Assembly (NCBI RefSeq): GCF_022808775.1
Contig: NZ_JAKZLA010000005.1
Location: 186,001-250,000 of the forward strand
DNA: 64,000 nt
Source of the DNA: Geothrix terrae
GTDB taxonomy: Bacteria > Acidobacteriota > Holophagae > Holophagales > Holophagaceae
Direction: 5' to 3'
Shown in pieces: positions 8,515 through 16,930 of the stretch; positions within the stretch are counted from its first letter, which is position 1, and each line of letters opens with the position of its first letter. Position numbers and translations under genes: made by a program. The notes under the pieces were generated by a model. That model was not told where the DNA came from. It did not search any database and was given only the letters and a program-made list of their open reading frames with translations.

Positions 8515-9290
8515 TGCTTGTAGAAGTACCAGGCCGAGAGGATGAAGCCGATGGACACGACGCCGACGCGCACGGTCCTGCGGCCGACGCGATGGGCCAT
8601 GTGGGAGCCGAAGAGGCCGCCCAGGCCCGCGGCCACGGCCATGATGCCGACGAGGGCCCACTGGACGTTGCCGGGATGCCGCAGGAACTCCATGGCCAGG
8701 AAGGCGAAGATGGCGATGCCGTTGATGCACAGGGCCAGCAGGTTCTTGAGGCCGTTCATCTGATGGATGTCCGTGAGGCCCAGCAGGCTCAGCGCCGCCA
8801 GCATGAGGATGCCGATGCCCGCGCCGAAGTAGCCGCCGTATATGCCCACGATGAACTGGAAGATCATGGCGCCCACCCACCAGCCCGGCGTGCGGTTGTG
8901 GCTCCCCATCTTCTTCAGGAGCTTGTTGACCGGATCATTGGCCGCCAGCAGGATCGTGGCCACCAGGATCAGCCAGGGCACGAGGTTGTCGAAGACCTTC
9001 TGGGGCGTGACCAGCATGAGCCAGGCGCCCAGCGCGCCGCCCAGCAGGGAGGGCGGCATCAGCCGGATGGCGAATTCCCGGATGCCGACCAGATCCTCGC
9101 GGTGGCCCCAGAAGCCGCCGATGGAGCCGGGCCAGAGCGCGAGGGTGCTCGTCACATTGGCCTGCTGGCCCGTGAGCCCGATCCCCAGAAGCGAGGGGAA
9201 GGACACCAGCGTGCCGCCCCCCGCGATGGAGTTGATGGCGCCAGCGGCGAAGGCGGCGGCCATGACGGTGAGCGCGTGTCCGATGTGCAT
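8502..9290 (-). CDS. Sulfite exporter TauE/SafE (TSUP) family permease
   Basis: 262 residues from ATG 9290. About eight hydrophobic segments are arranged as two repeats. The first repeat has AGAINSIAGGGTLVSFPSLL and the second VGIYGGYFGAGIGILMLAAL, the duplicated glycine-rich signatures of TSUP transporters. The family moves small anions such as sulfite or organosulfonates across the inner membrane. The substrate cannot be told from sequence. The gene is convergent with mobB. Confidence 0.9.
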   Translation of the reverse strand: MHIGHALTVMAAAFAAGAINSIAGGGTLVSFPSLLGIGLTGQQANVTSTLALWPGSIGGFWGHREDLVGIREFAIRLMPPSLLGGALGAWLMLVTPQKVFDNLVPWLILVATILLAANDPVNKLLKKMGSHNRTPGWWVGAMIFQFIVGIYGGYFGAGIGILMLAALSLLGLTDIHQMNGLKNLLALCINGIAIFAFLAMEFLRHPGNVQWALVGIMAVAAGLGGLFGSHMAHRVGRRTVRVGVVSIGFILSAWYFYKHYMA

Positions 9291-9314
9291 ACAACCTACG
9301 ATGACAGGCGCCAC

Positions 9315-9368
9315 AGAGCCTGTCACACACTCCCTGGGACCGGCAGAAAGGGGTGTGCGACAGGCTCT
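9315..9368. terminator. Inverted repeat between binding-protein and TSUP genes
   Basis: Arms AGAGCCTGTCACACACTCC (9315-9333) and its complement at 9350-9368 form a 19-bp stem with one mismatch and one G-U pair around a 16-nt loop. It lies 20 nt downstream of the binding-protein stop. There is no T-run on the minus strand, so it may be an RNA-stabilising or attenuating hairpin rather than a classical terminator. Confidence 0.55.
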
Positions 9369-9388
9369 GGGAGCGCGTCAAGCGGCGG

Positions 9389-10537
9389 TTACTTCCACTT
9401 GAATGGATAGATCGGTTTCTTCGTGGCGTACTGGGGGGGCCACACCGTTTCGTGCTTGCCGTTCTGGATCTGCTCCACCAGCATCTGGTGCTTGTTCTGG
9501 TTCGTGTAGCCGCTGTAGTCGATGAACCGGACGTCGCCCATGATGCCGTCCCAGTGGCCGCCGCGCAGCTCGGCGCGCAGCTTCTCGCGGTCGCCGCCCA
9601 CCTTGGCCGCGGCCTCCGCCATGACCATCATCGACGCGTAGGCATTGGCGGCATGGTAGGGCACCTCGGCCTTGCCGAACTTGGCCTTGTAGCGCGCCCC
9701 GAAGTCCTTGGCGCCGGGCCAGTTCACATCGGTGGTCCACTGGGTGCTGGAGAATACCCCGTGGGAGATGGCCTGCTCCCGCGCGAACTCGGAGGACGCG
9801 AAACCCGCGCCCGCGCCCAGGAAGGCCTGGGGCTGGAGGCCCACCTCCCGCGCCTGGCGCATGAGCAGGATGCCGTCGGCCACGTAGGACACCATGAAGA
9901 CCAGGTCGGGCCTGGCGGCCTTGACCTTGGCGAGGGTGGAGCGGTAGTCGGGCGACCCGGCCGCGTAGGCCTCCTCCATCACCACCTGGATGCCCACCTG
10001 GGCGGCATAGGCCTTGGCGGACTTGGCGCCGGAGGTGCCGAAGTCGGTGTTCTCGTTCAGGATGGCCATGGTCTTGGGCTTGCCCAGCTTCTGGGCCATG
10101 GAGATGAGGATGGAGGCGTAGTCCTCGGTGGTGGCGCTGAGGCGGAAGACGTACTTCTGGTTCTGACGGGTGATGTCCTCCTTGGAGGCCACGGGCACCA
10201 GGAGCGGCACCTTGTACTTCTCGGCCAGTTTGGACACGGCGTTGGCGCAGGCGGAGCTGTAGGGCCCCACCACGGCGGCCACGCGGTCGCGGGTCACCAG
10301 CTTCTCCATGGCCGACATGGAGACCTGGGGCTTGCCCGTGTCGTCCTCGGTGACCAGCTCGACCTTGATGCCCTTCTTCTGGAGGTCCTCCATGGCCAGC
10401 TTGTAGCCGTTGCTCATGTATTCGCCGATGGGCGCCTGGGTGCCCGTGGCGCAGTTGATGACGCCGATCTTCACGGGCGTCTGCGCCTGCAGGGCGAGTC
10501 CGAGCACGAATAGGGAAGTCAGGACTCTCGCTTTCAT
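9389..10537 (-). CDS. ABC transporter periplasmic substrate-binding protein, branched-chain amino acid (LivJ) type
   Basis: 382 residues from ATG 10537, preceded by GAGGAG. The N-terminus is a Sec signal peptide (hydrophobic stretch VLTSLFVLGLALQAQ). The mature protein opens with VKIGVINCATGTQAPIGEYM and contains VTEDDTGKPQVSMSAMEKLV and VAAVVGPYSSACANAV, the type I periplasmic-binding fold of Leu/Ile/Val-like receptors. No permease or ATPase gene flanks it, so it is an orphan receptor. Substrate may be an amino acid, amide or aromatic acid. Confidence 0.92.
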   Translation of the reverse strand: MKARVLTSLFVLGLALQAQTPVKIGVINCATGTQAPIGEYMSNGYKLAMEDLQKKGIKVELVTEDDTGKPQVSMSAMEKLVTRDRVAAVVGPYSSACANAVSKLAEKYKVPLLVPVASKEDITRQNQKYVFRLSATTEDYASILISMAQKLGKPKTMAILNENTDFGTSGAKSAKAYAAQVGIQVVMEEAYAAGSPDYRSTLAKVKAARPDLVFMVSYVADGILLMRQAREVGLQPQAFLGAGAGFASSEFAREQAISHGVFSSTQWTTDVNWPGAKDFGARYKAKFGKAEVPYHAANAYASMMVMAEAAAKVGGDREKLRAELRGGHWDGIMGDVRFIDYSGYTNQNKHQMLVEQIQNGKHETVWPPQYATKKPIYPFKWK

Positions 10538-10633
10538 GCGGGCTCCTCGGGTGTCGGTGGATGGTTGGATGCTGGCCGGGAGAGTAACATGCCTGTGCCT
10601 CGCTTTGCGTGGCGACCCATCCCCGAGGCCACC

Positions 10634-11656
10634 ATGCGCGTTTTCCTCGCTCCGCTCCTCGCCCTCAACCTCCTGGCGGCCGCGCCCGGCTCCGGCTTCC
10701 ACACGCAGAAGACCCTGCCCATCGGCGGGCCCGGCGGATGGGACTACGTGACCCTCGACAGCTCGGCCCGACGCCTCTACGTGCCCAGGTCCGACCGGGT
10801 GCTGGTCCTGGATCTGGACGGCAAGCCGGTGGGGGAGATCCAGGGCACCGACGGAGTCCATGGTGTGGCCCTGGCCCCTGCCCTGGACCGCGGGTTCACC
10901 AGCAACGGCCGGAGCAGCACGATCACCATCTTCCGCCTGTCGACCTTGGAGGCCTTGGGCCAGGCCAAGGCCACCGGCGAAGGACCCGACGCCATCCTCT
11001 TCGAGCCTTCCACCCAGCGGGTGTTCAGCTTTAACGGCCGGGGGAAGAACGCCACGGTCTTCGACGCCGCCACGGGGAATGCCGTGGGGACGATCCCTTT
11101 CGGTCACAAACCGGAGTTTGCCGTCACGGACGGCAAGGGCCATGTGTTCGTGAACCTGGAAGATTCGGCTGAAGTGGCCGTGATCGATGCGAAGAAGCTC
11201 ACGGTGGTGCAGCGCTGGTCCCTGGCACCTCTCCAGGATCCCACCGGCATGGCCATCGACCGGACCCACCACCGGCTCTTCATCGTCGGGGGCAACAAGC
11301 TGATGGTGGTGCTGGACGCGATCACTGGCAAGGTGCTGGCCACCCCGGCCATCGGGGCCGGCGCCGACGGGGCCGCCTACGATCCCGAGCTGGGCCTGGC
11401 CTTCAGCTCGAACGGGGAAGGCACCCTCTCCGTCATCCGCCAGGAGGGGCCGGATCAGTACACCGTCCTGGAACAGGTCCCCACCAAGCGGGGCGCCCGC
11501 ACCATGGCCCTGGACGAGAAGACCCATCGGATCTACCTGCCCACGGCCGAGTTCGGCCCCGCGCCCGCGTCCACCCCCGCGACCGCGGCGGAGGCCCCCA
11601 AGCCCCGCCCCGCCCTGGTGCCCGGCAGCTTCCAGATCCTGGTGGTGGGGCGCTAG
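10634..11656 (+). CDS. Secreted YVTN/YncE-like beta-propeller protein
   Basis: 340 residues from ATG 10634, preceded by GAGG. A signal peptide (FLAPLLALNLLAAAPGSG) is followed by repeated units of about 40 residues of the type 'RLYVPRSDRVLVLDLDGKPV', 'GFTSNGRSSTITIFRLSTLE' and 'VFVNLEDSAEVAVIDAKKL', indicating a beta-propeller. A Pro/Ala-rich insertion lies near residues 305-325. Such periplasmic propellers have varied binding roles; no enzyme motif is seen. It is divergent from the binding-protein gene and overlaps the convergent hutD-like gene by 4 nt. Confidence 0.85.
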   Translation: MRVFLAPLLALNLLAAAPGSGFHTQKTLPIGGPGGWDYVTLDSSARRLYVPRSDRVLVLDLDGKPVGEIQGTDGVHGVALAPALDRGFTSNGRSSTITIFRLSTLEALGQAKATGEGPDAILFEPSTQRVFSFNGRGKNATVFDAATGNAVGTIPFGHKPEFAVTDGKGHVFVNLEDSAEVAVIDAKKLTVVQRWSLAPLQDPTGMAIDRTHHRLFIVGGNKLMVVLDAITGKVLATPAIGAGADGAAYDPELGLAFSSNGEGTLSVIRQEGPDQYTVLEQVPTKRGARTMALDEKTHRIYLPTAEFGPAPASTPATAAEAPKPRPALVPGSFQILVVGR

Positions 11657-12240
11657 CAGTCCGAGATCCCGACCACGACCAGCGTGGCGCCGCCATAGCC
11701 CGGGATCAGCTGGAGCGCGCCCGGTCCGTCTTCCGCCCGCAGCGCGTGGCGCTGGCCCAGGTGGAGATCCGCCTCGGGCACGTACAGGGTCCCCCCGGCG
11801 ATGAAGAGCCACTGCGTTGAGCCCGCGGGCACCGGGACTGCACGGGGGAAGGCCAGGCGTAAGGCCTCCACCCGCGCCTGGCAGCGCCGGGGATCCACCA
11901 TCACGTTGAAGTCCGTGCAGGGCCCCTCCACCAGGCTGGCGCTTGCGGGCCAGTCTCCCGGGAAGCGGATGGGCACGAGGGGGTTCCTGAGTTCCACCTG
12001 GCCGTGGGGCCCGAAGTCGAGGTCGAACCCGGCGCCATCCAGGAGGAGCAGCCATCGTTCCAGGCCCGGGAACGCGGAGAAGGGCCCGGAGGCGGCCACC
12101 TCGGCCGAACTGAGCCGCACCCGGAAACCGGTCTCGAGCGTGGCCCCGGGCGGGTCCACGGCCACCTCCAGCGTCGTGCCCCCGCCATTCCGCCAGGGCA
12201 TGCGCCGGACCTCGGAAGGCTTGATTCCTTGGCATCTCAT
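11653..12240 (-). CDS. HutD/Ves family protein
   Basis: 195 residues from ATG 12240, with GGGAG seven bases upstream. The diagnostic MPWRNGGGTTLEVAV motif is near the N-terminus, with FRVRLSSAEV and FPGLERWLLLLDG following, as in the cupin-like HutD/Ves family. HutD is linked to histidine utilisation and Ves to cold response, but the biochemical role is unclear. No other hut gene is near. It is divergent from psd. Confidence 0.88.
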   Translation of the reverse strand: MRCQGIKPSEVRRMPWRNGGGTTLEVAVDPPGATLETGFRVRLSSAEVAASGPFSAFPGLERWLLLLDGAGFDLDFGPHGQVELRNPLVPIRFPGDWPASASLVEGPCTDFNVMVDPRRCQARVEALRLAFPRAVPVPAGSTQWLFIAGGTLYVPEADLHLGQRHALRAEDGPGALQLIPGYGGATLVVVGISDC

Positions 12241-12373
12241 CGCGTTTCTCCCAACCTCGCCGCGTCTGCCCGTCCCAGGCGCCTCCAGGGGCGAGGCATC
12301 GCCTCGGAACCCATGGAAGGATTGTGGGACACCGCCCCTCCAGGACCAAGGGATGCCGGGGTATCCTTGGGGC

Positions 12374-13306
12374 ATGCACCTTTCATGGCCCCCACCGGCG
12401 CGCCTGGCGCTTGTCCTCGTCCTGGTCTGGGCGGTCTATGCGCTGGTCTGGACCCCGGGGCCCCCGTCCCTGCGGATCCTGGGCCTCTACCCCAAGAAGC
12501 TGGGATCGAAGGTCGTCGGGTGGGCCGCCACGCGCGCCCTGCCAGCCTCCTGGCGCGAACCCTTGCTGGGACGTTTCGCGGGCCACTACGGCATCGACCT
12601 GGCCGAGGCCGAGCGGCCCCTGGCGAGCTATCCCAGCCTGCAGGCCCTGTTCACGCGGCGCCTGAAGCCGGGCCTCCGGCCCCAGGATGCGGCCATCCCA
12701 GGATTCCTGAACAGCCCCGTGGACGCCCGCATCATCGCCAGCGGCCGCATCACTTCCGGCACGGCCATCCAGGCCAAGGGCCTCACCTACCGCGTGGCGG
12801 AGCTCCTGAAGCACGAGCGTGGCGCGGAGCGCTTCGAGGGCGGCCACTACCTCACGCTCTACCTATCGCCCAAGGACTACCATCGCATCCACGTGCCGCT
12901 GGAGGGCCGGGTCACGGCCGTCAGCCGCGTGGAGGGCGAGCTCTGGCCCGTGAACGACGCCAGCACCGCCAGCGTTCCCCGCCTCTACGAACGCAACCGC
13001 CGGGCCGTGTGGACGGCCCTGGGCGCGGGCGCCTGCGAGGGGCTGGAGGTGGCCGCGGTGCTGGTGGGCGCCACCCACGTGGGCGGCGTGGTCATCGACG
13101 ACCGCTGGCTTGGGGGCCGGGCCTTGCCGAGGGACGGCGGATTCCCCGTGAGCCTGCTGCCCTGCGCGCCGGGCGACGACCTCGGCACCTTCGAGTTCGG
13201 CTCCACCGTGGTGCTGCTCGTGGGCGGCCCCAGAGCCAAGGATTGGGCGCCGCTCTGCGCGGAAGGGGCGGTGAAGGTGGGACAACGATTGGGAGCCTAT
13301 CGGTGA
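12374..13306 (+). CDS. psd: Phosphatidylserine decarboxylase
   Basis: 310 residues. An N-terminal membrane segment (LALVLVLVWAVYALVW) precedes the catalytic domain: SPVDARI with the conserved Asp, LSPKDYHRIHVP with the catalytic His, and FEFGSTVVLL carrying the GST site where the proenzyme cleaves itself to form the pyruvoyl cofactor. It makes phosphatidylethanolamine from phosphatidylserine at the inner membrane. The stop overlaps the GTG of scpB by 4 nt, so the two are co-translated. A phosphatidylserine synthase is not in the window. Confidence 0.94.
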   Translation: MHLSWPPPARLALVLVLVWAVYALVWTPGPPSLRILGLYPKKLGSKVVGWAATRALPASWREPLLGRFAGHYGIDLAEAERPLASYPSLQALFTRRLKPGLRPQDAAIPGFLNSPVDARIIASGRITSGTAIQAKGLTYRVAELLKHERGAERFEGGHYLTLYLSPKDYHRIHVPLEGRVTAVSRVEGELWPVNDASTASVPRLYERNRRAVWTALGAGACEGLEVAAVLVGATHVGGVVIDDRWLGGRALPRDGGFPVSLLPCAPGDDLGTFEFGSTVVLLVGGPRAKDWAPLCAEGAVKVGQRLGAYR

Positions 13307-13977
13307 ACGAATCCGACCTCTTCCACCAGGACCCCCTCTGGGAGGAGGGCGGCGACCTGCCGGGCGCCCTGGAGGCCCTGTTCACCGCCGCCGGCGAGGT
13401 GCTGGACCTGCCCCGCCTGCGCGAGCTGACGGGCCTGGGCGACGGCGCCCTCCAGCAGGGCATCGAGAAGCTGCAGGAGCGGCTGAGCGGCGCCAGCGGC
13501 CTGCGCCTCCTGGAGGTCGGCGGCGGCTGGCGCATGGCCACCAGCCCGCTCTACAAGGAGATGGTCGCGCGGCTGGTGACCACCACCCGCAGCGGCAAGC
13601 TCACGCCGGCGCAGATCGAGGCGCTGGCCATCATCGCCTACCGCCAGCCCGTCACCATCACGGAGCTGAACGCCATCCGCGGCGTCACCAGCAGCGCCAA
13701 TCAGGTGAAGAGCCTCATGGAGCGGCAGCTCATCACGCCGGCGGGACGCAAGCCCGTGGTGGGCCGGCCCATGATGTACGCCACCACCCAGGCCTTCCTG
13801 CTCCACTTCGGGCTGAAGAGCCTGCACGACCTGCCGCAGCTGGAGGACTTCGGGGAAGCCCGCCTGGAGGCCCAGGCCCTGGCCTCGCTGGAACCCCCGC
13901 TTCCCGAGGACGGCCTCTTCGGCGGAGGGGCCATGGAGGTGATCGAGGAACTGCCGGATGAAGGGGCCGAACCATGA
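13303..13977 (+). CDS. scpB: Segregation and condensation protein B
   Basis: 224 residues with a GTG start overlapping the psd stop. ScpB blocks are clear: KLTPAQIEALAIIAYRQPVT, ITELNAIRGVTSSANQVKSL and GRPMMYATTQAFLLHFGL, forming two winged helices. ScpB bridges ScpA and the SMC ATPase during chromosome condensation in the cytoplasm. Usually scpA lies just upstream; here its place is taken by psd. A C-terminal acidic tail runs into the next gene by ATGA overlap. Confidence 0.95.
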   Translation: MNESDLFHQDPLWEEGGDLPGALEALFTAAGEVLDLPRLRELTGLGDGALQQGIEKLQERLSGASGLRLLEVGGGWRMATSPLYKEMVARLVTTTRSGKLTPAQIEALAIIAYRQPVTITELNAIRGVTSSANQVKSLMERQLITPAGRKPVVGRPMMYATTQAFLLHFGLKSLHDLPQLEDFGEARLEAQALASLEPPLPEDGLFGGGAMEVIEELPDEGAEP

Positions 13978-14225
13978 GCCAGCCCACCACCCTCAGCCTC
14001 CAGGAGCACCCGGAGAAGCCGAAGGTCGAAAGCCCCACGGGCTTCGTGCTCCAGTCCTGGCAGAAGGGCTGCCTGCTGATCGTGCTCCTCGGCGTCCTCT
14101 ACCTGCGCATCTGGCGCCGCAAACGGGCCCAGATCCTCGTGTGCAGCCACTGCGGGAAGAAGAACCCGCCGCACCAGAGCAACTGCCAGAAGTGCGCCGC
14201 CCCGCTGATGCGGATTCATGGGTAG
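13974..14225 (+). CDS. Small single-pass membrane protein with zinc ribbon
   Basis: 83 residues, ATGA overlap with scpB. Residues 30-47 are hydrophobic (GCLLIVLLGVLYLRIW), followed by a basic RRKR stop-transfer. The cytosolic C-terminus has CSHCGKKN and CQKCAAP, two CxxC pairs 13 residues apart (C-to-C between the pairs), which should bind one zinc ion. Function unknown; co-translation suggests a link to ScpB or to Psd. Confidence 0.78.
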   Translation: MSQPTTLSLQEHPEKPKVESPTGFVLQSWQKGCLLIVLLGVLYLRIWRRKRAQILVCSHCGKKNPPHQSNCQKCAAPLMRIHG

Positions 14226-14256
14226 CGATCAGCTATCAGTAACCGAGAGCTGACAG

Positions 14257-14487
14257 CTAGAACTCGATGTCGATGGACTCTTCGGCGAGGTCGTTCTCTT
14301 CGCCCAGCACTTCGCAGGCGGCACCGTACATCTGGAGCACGGCGGTCTTGCGGTTGCTCAGGCTGGTGAGCAGGTCCTTCACGCGCTGCACTTCGGAGGC
14401 GATGGTGTTGTTGATCTGGGACACCTCGGAGCGGCAGCGCTCGCGGGTGGTCTCGTAAAAGGCCTTCTGATCCTGGCTCAGATCCAT
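14257..14487 (-). CDS. Hypothetical small coiled-coil protein
   Basis: 76 residues from ATG 14487, with GGGAG five bases upstream; an earlier in-frame ATG (14508) lacks a site. It is almost wholly helical, with heptad-like spacing (EVSQINNTIASEVQRVKDLL) and an acidic C-terminus ending ESIDIEF. There is one Cys in the helix start and one in AACEVL. Not recognised. It lies convergent to the zinc-ribbon gene and downstream of the kinase gene on the same strand. Confidence 0.65.
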   Translation of the reverse strand: MDLSQDQKAFYETTRERCRSEVSQINNTIASEVQRVKDLLTSLSNRKTAVLQMYGAACEVLGEENDLAEESIDIEF

Positions 14488-14560
14488 GGGTACTCCCGGG
14501 GGCTTCAAGTCTGTTCGGAAAAGCTGATCTTATCCGGGTCCAGGGTCCAGAGCCACCGGC

Positions 14561-16516
14561 TCAGGACCAGCGGGCGATGGCCAGCAGGATCACCAGGATC
14601 ACCGCGAGCCCCAGGATCACCGGCAGCATCCAGCGGGGCCGGGAGGACATCTCTTCGATGGGTTCGAGGGCCTCCAGAGGCTCCAGAGGCTCCAGGACCG
14701 GTTCGAACACCTCACCGGCTCCAGGGGCAGGGGCCATCCGGACGGCGGTCTCCGTCCTGAGACCCAGGGCCTGCTGCATGCCGCTTGTGGAGCCAGCGGG
14801 GCGCGGGAACCGCGTCGCCAGTAGGCTTTCCAGGCGCTCGAGGGGGCCGTTGAGCAGGGCCTGCATGTACTCCGCGACATCGTGCTCGGTGATGGGCGGT
14901 CCCTGTTGCTGGAGGTAGTCGCGCAGGTCGCGCTCCATGAAGCGGGCCGAAGGGTAGCGGTGGTCGACGCTCTTCTGGAGCGCGCGGTTCACGATGGCCA
15001 CCATCTCCTTCGACACGTTCGGATTCAGCGTGTGCAGGTCGGACACCCGGCCGAGCCGCACTTTCTCGAGAACGCCCAGTTCCGAATCCGCCTGGAAGCA
15101 GCGCTCACCAGTGAGCAGCTCGAAGAGCACCAGGCCGAGGGAGTAGAGGTCCGAGCGGTTGTCGAGGACCTGGCCCGTGGCCTGCTCCGGGCTCATGTAA
15201 AGCAGCTTGCCCTTGAGCGCCCCGGCCACGGTGTGGCTGGCCTTGCTGGCCGCCTTGGCGATGCCGAAATCCACCAGTTTCACCGCGCCTTCGGTGGAGA
15301 GGATCACGTTCTGCGGGCTGATGTCCCGGTGGACCAGCTTCAGCTCCCGATCGTCGAACCCCCGCTTCCGATGGGCGTAGTCGAGGGCCGCGGCCACCTT
15401 CATCACCACGAAGGCCGCCACCTGCTCCGGAAAGGGGTGGCCGCATTCCCGCACCTTCCGGAGCAGGGTCCGGAGGTCGCGGCCATTCACGTACTCCATG
15501 GCGATGTAGTAGGAGTTCCCGGCCTTCCCCAGGTCGAAGATCTGCGCGATGTTCGGATGGGTCAGCTGAGCCGCCAGCTTGGCCTCGTCGATGAACATCG
15601 TGACGAAGTCCTCGTTGTCGCTGAAGTGCGGCAGGATGCGCTTGATGGCCACGATCTTCTGGAAGCCCTGCACACCCCGCTGCTGGGCCTTGAACAGTTC
15701 TGCCATGCCGCCGATGGCGATCTTCTCCAGCAGGAAGTAGTTCCCGTACTCCTCCAGGACCTCCGGCGTTCCCACGGCTGCCGGTTTGGCCTCCTGCGAG
15801 AGAGGAGGCTCGGGGGCGCCAGCCGGGCCGCCGGACCAGGCGAAGGGATCATGGACTCCGGAGATGCCGCTGAGCGTGAACTCCGACGGTCCCAAGGGGC
15901 CATCGGCCGGAGCCGGGGACCGGGAGGGGCCAGACGCCGAGGTCATGGCCGGGACCACGCGCACCAGGTTTCTCCCCTGGACGGGTTCCGGGGGGGCCTC
16001 CACCTCCTCGATGACGCGGCCGAAGATCTCCGCGGCGCTGAGCGGGGGGTGGGCCGTCTGGACCTTCGGTTCCGCTTCCGGGGAAGCCGGTCCCGGCCCC
16101 TCTTCCAGATCGGCCAGCAGATCGCCGAAGATGTCGCTGGTCGTGAGCTTCGCGACCTCCGGGCGGTAGCGGCGGAGGATGGCGGCGATCTCGCCGTCGG
16201 GGCGGGTCCGTTCCAGGTATTCCTGCACCCCCGCCTCGGCCATGCCGCCGCTTCCGGAGCCTTCGGTCAGCACCAGCACCGGCAGGCGCGGATTCTGGGC
16301 GCGCAGGTGCTGGACCAGGTCGCCGTCCGCCCCCCCGGGCGCTGCGGAGTCCAGCAGCAGCAGGTCCGGTTCCTGGCCACTCTGCAGGAAGGCAGTGGTC
16401 CCATCGTGACGGATCCACTGGACTTCCCAGCCGTCGCCTTCCATGGCAGACACCAAGCCGGGAGTCCGCAGGGACTCGCCGTCCACGATGAGAAGGAGGG
16501 GGCGCGGCATGGGCAT
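14561..16516 (-). CDS. Receiver-like domain fused to membrane-anchored Ser/Thr protein kinase
   Basis: 651 residues from ATG 16516 (or 16510). Residues 5-120 look like a response-regulator receiver: LLLIVDGES, then LLLLDSAAPGG with D56 at the phosphorylation position; the conserved Lys appears replaced (YLERTRP). A Pro-rich linker leads to a PknB-type kinase at about 257-520: GGMAELF loop, K292 in VAIKRIL, HRD at 396-398, DFG at 416-418, YMSPEQATG activation segment. A C-terminal membrane segment (about 627-650) implies the kinase is cytosolic and tail-anchored. Divergent from rpsU. Confidence 0.9.
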   Translation of the reverse strand: MPMPRPLLLIVDGESLRTPGLVSAMEGDGWEVQWIRHDGTTAFLQSGQEPDLLLLDSAAPGGADGDLVQHLRAQNPRLPVLVLTEGSGSGGMAEAGVQEYLERTRPDGEIAAILRRYRPEVAKLTTSDIFGDLLADLEEGPGPASPEAEPKVQTAHPPLSAAEIFGRVIEEVEAPPEPVQGRNLVRVVPAMTSASGPSRSPAPADGPLGPSEFTLSGISGVHDPFAWSGGPAGAPEPPLSQEAKPAAVGTPEVLEEYGNYFLLEKIAIGGMAELFKAQQRGVQGFQKIVAIKRILPHFSDNEDFVTMFIDEAKLAAQLTHPNIAQIFDLGKAGNSYYIAMEYVNGRDLRTLLRKVRECGHPFPEQVAAFVVMKVAAALDYAHRKRGFDDRELKLVHRDISPQNVILSTEGAVKLVDFGIAKAASKASHTVAGALKGKLLYMSPEQATGQVLDNRSDLYSLGLVLFELLTGERCFQADSELGVLEKVRLGRVSDLHTLNPNVSKEMVAIVNRALQKSVDHRYPSARFMERDLRDYLQQQGPPITEHDVAEYMQALLNGPLERLESLLATRFPRPAGSTSGMQQALGLRTETAVRMAPAPGAGEVFEPVLEPLEPLEALEPIEEMSSRPRWMLPVILGLAVILVILLAIARWS

Positions 16517-16655
16517 CCGGAAGAAGCAGTGAGGATTAAGGGTAGCTGGACGGATTCCGCCTCGCCATAACCCCAGTGCTGAGGTAGACTTTTCGTTCGG
16601 TCCGGTCCTGCCTGGCAGTCCCGCTCCAAATCCACGGGAAAGGAGGTGCATCCAC

Positions 16656-16862
16656 ATGCCTTTGGTCAAGGTCAAAGAAGACGAAACCTTCGAGTTCGCC
16701 CTTCGCCGCTTCAAGCGGAAGTGCGAGAAGTCCGGCATCCTCAGCGAGCTGAAGAAGCGCCAGCACTACGAGAAGCCCAGCACCAAGCGCAAGCGCAAGA
16801 TGCTCGCCGCCCGCAAGAAGACCCTGAAGCGCCTGGCTCAGGAGCGCCGCATGATCGGATGA
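16656..16862 (+). CDS. rpsU: 30S ribosomal protein bS21
   Basis: 68 residues, very basic; AAGGAGG lies 12 nt before [23 protein letters not shown] is the family N-terminus, and the C-terminal [16 protein letters not shown] helix fits bS21. It binds the 30S platform near the anti-Shine-Dalgarno region. It is slightly longer at the C-terminus than the E. coli protein. Followed at once by two hairpins, so it is likely monocistronic. Confidence 0.97.
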   Translation: MPLVKVKEDETFEFALRRFKRKCEKSGILSELKKRQHYEKPSTKRKRKMLAARKKTLKRLAQERRMIG

Positions 16863-16916
16863 GATGAAGCTCCGCTTCATCTCGAAAAAGGCCCGCGGAA
16901 GCGGGCCTTTTGTTTT
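16861..16916 (+). terminator. Tandem hairpins ending rpsU
   Basis: A perfect 10-bp hairpin (GAGATGAAGC / GCTTCATCTC, 16861-16883) overlaps the stop codon. It is followed by a second stem AAAAAGGCCCGC / GCGGGCCTTTT (16885-16911) with a T-rich tail. The second is a standard intrinsic terminator. Confidence 0.88.
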
Positions 16917-16930
16917 ACTGAAGGCTGAAG

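Noticed and set aside
9389-12379. A 996-residue protein spanning the binding protein and beyond
   Set aside because: The part before 10537 is antisense to the beta-propeller and out of frame with hutD; a signal peptide and ribosome site mark 10537 as the start.
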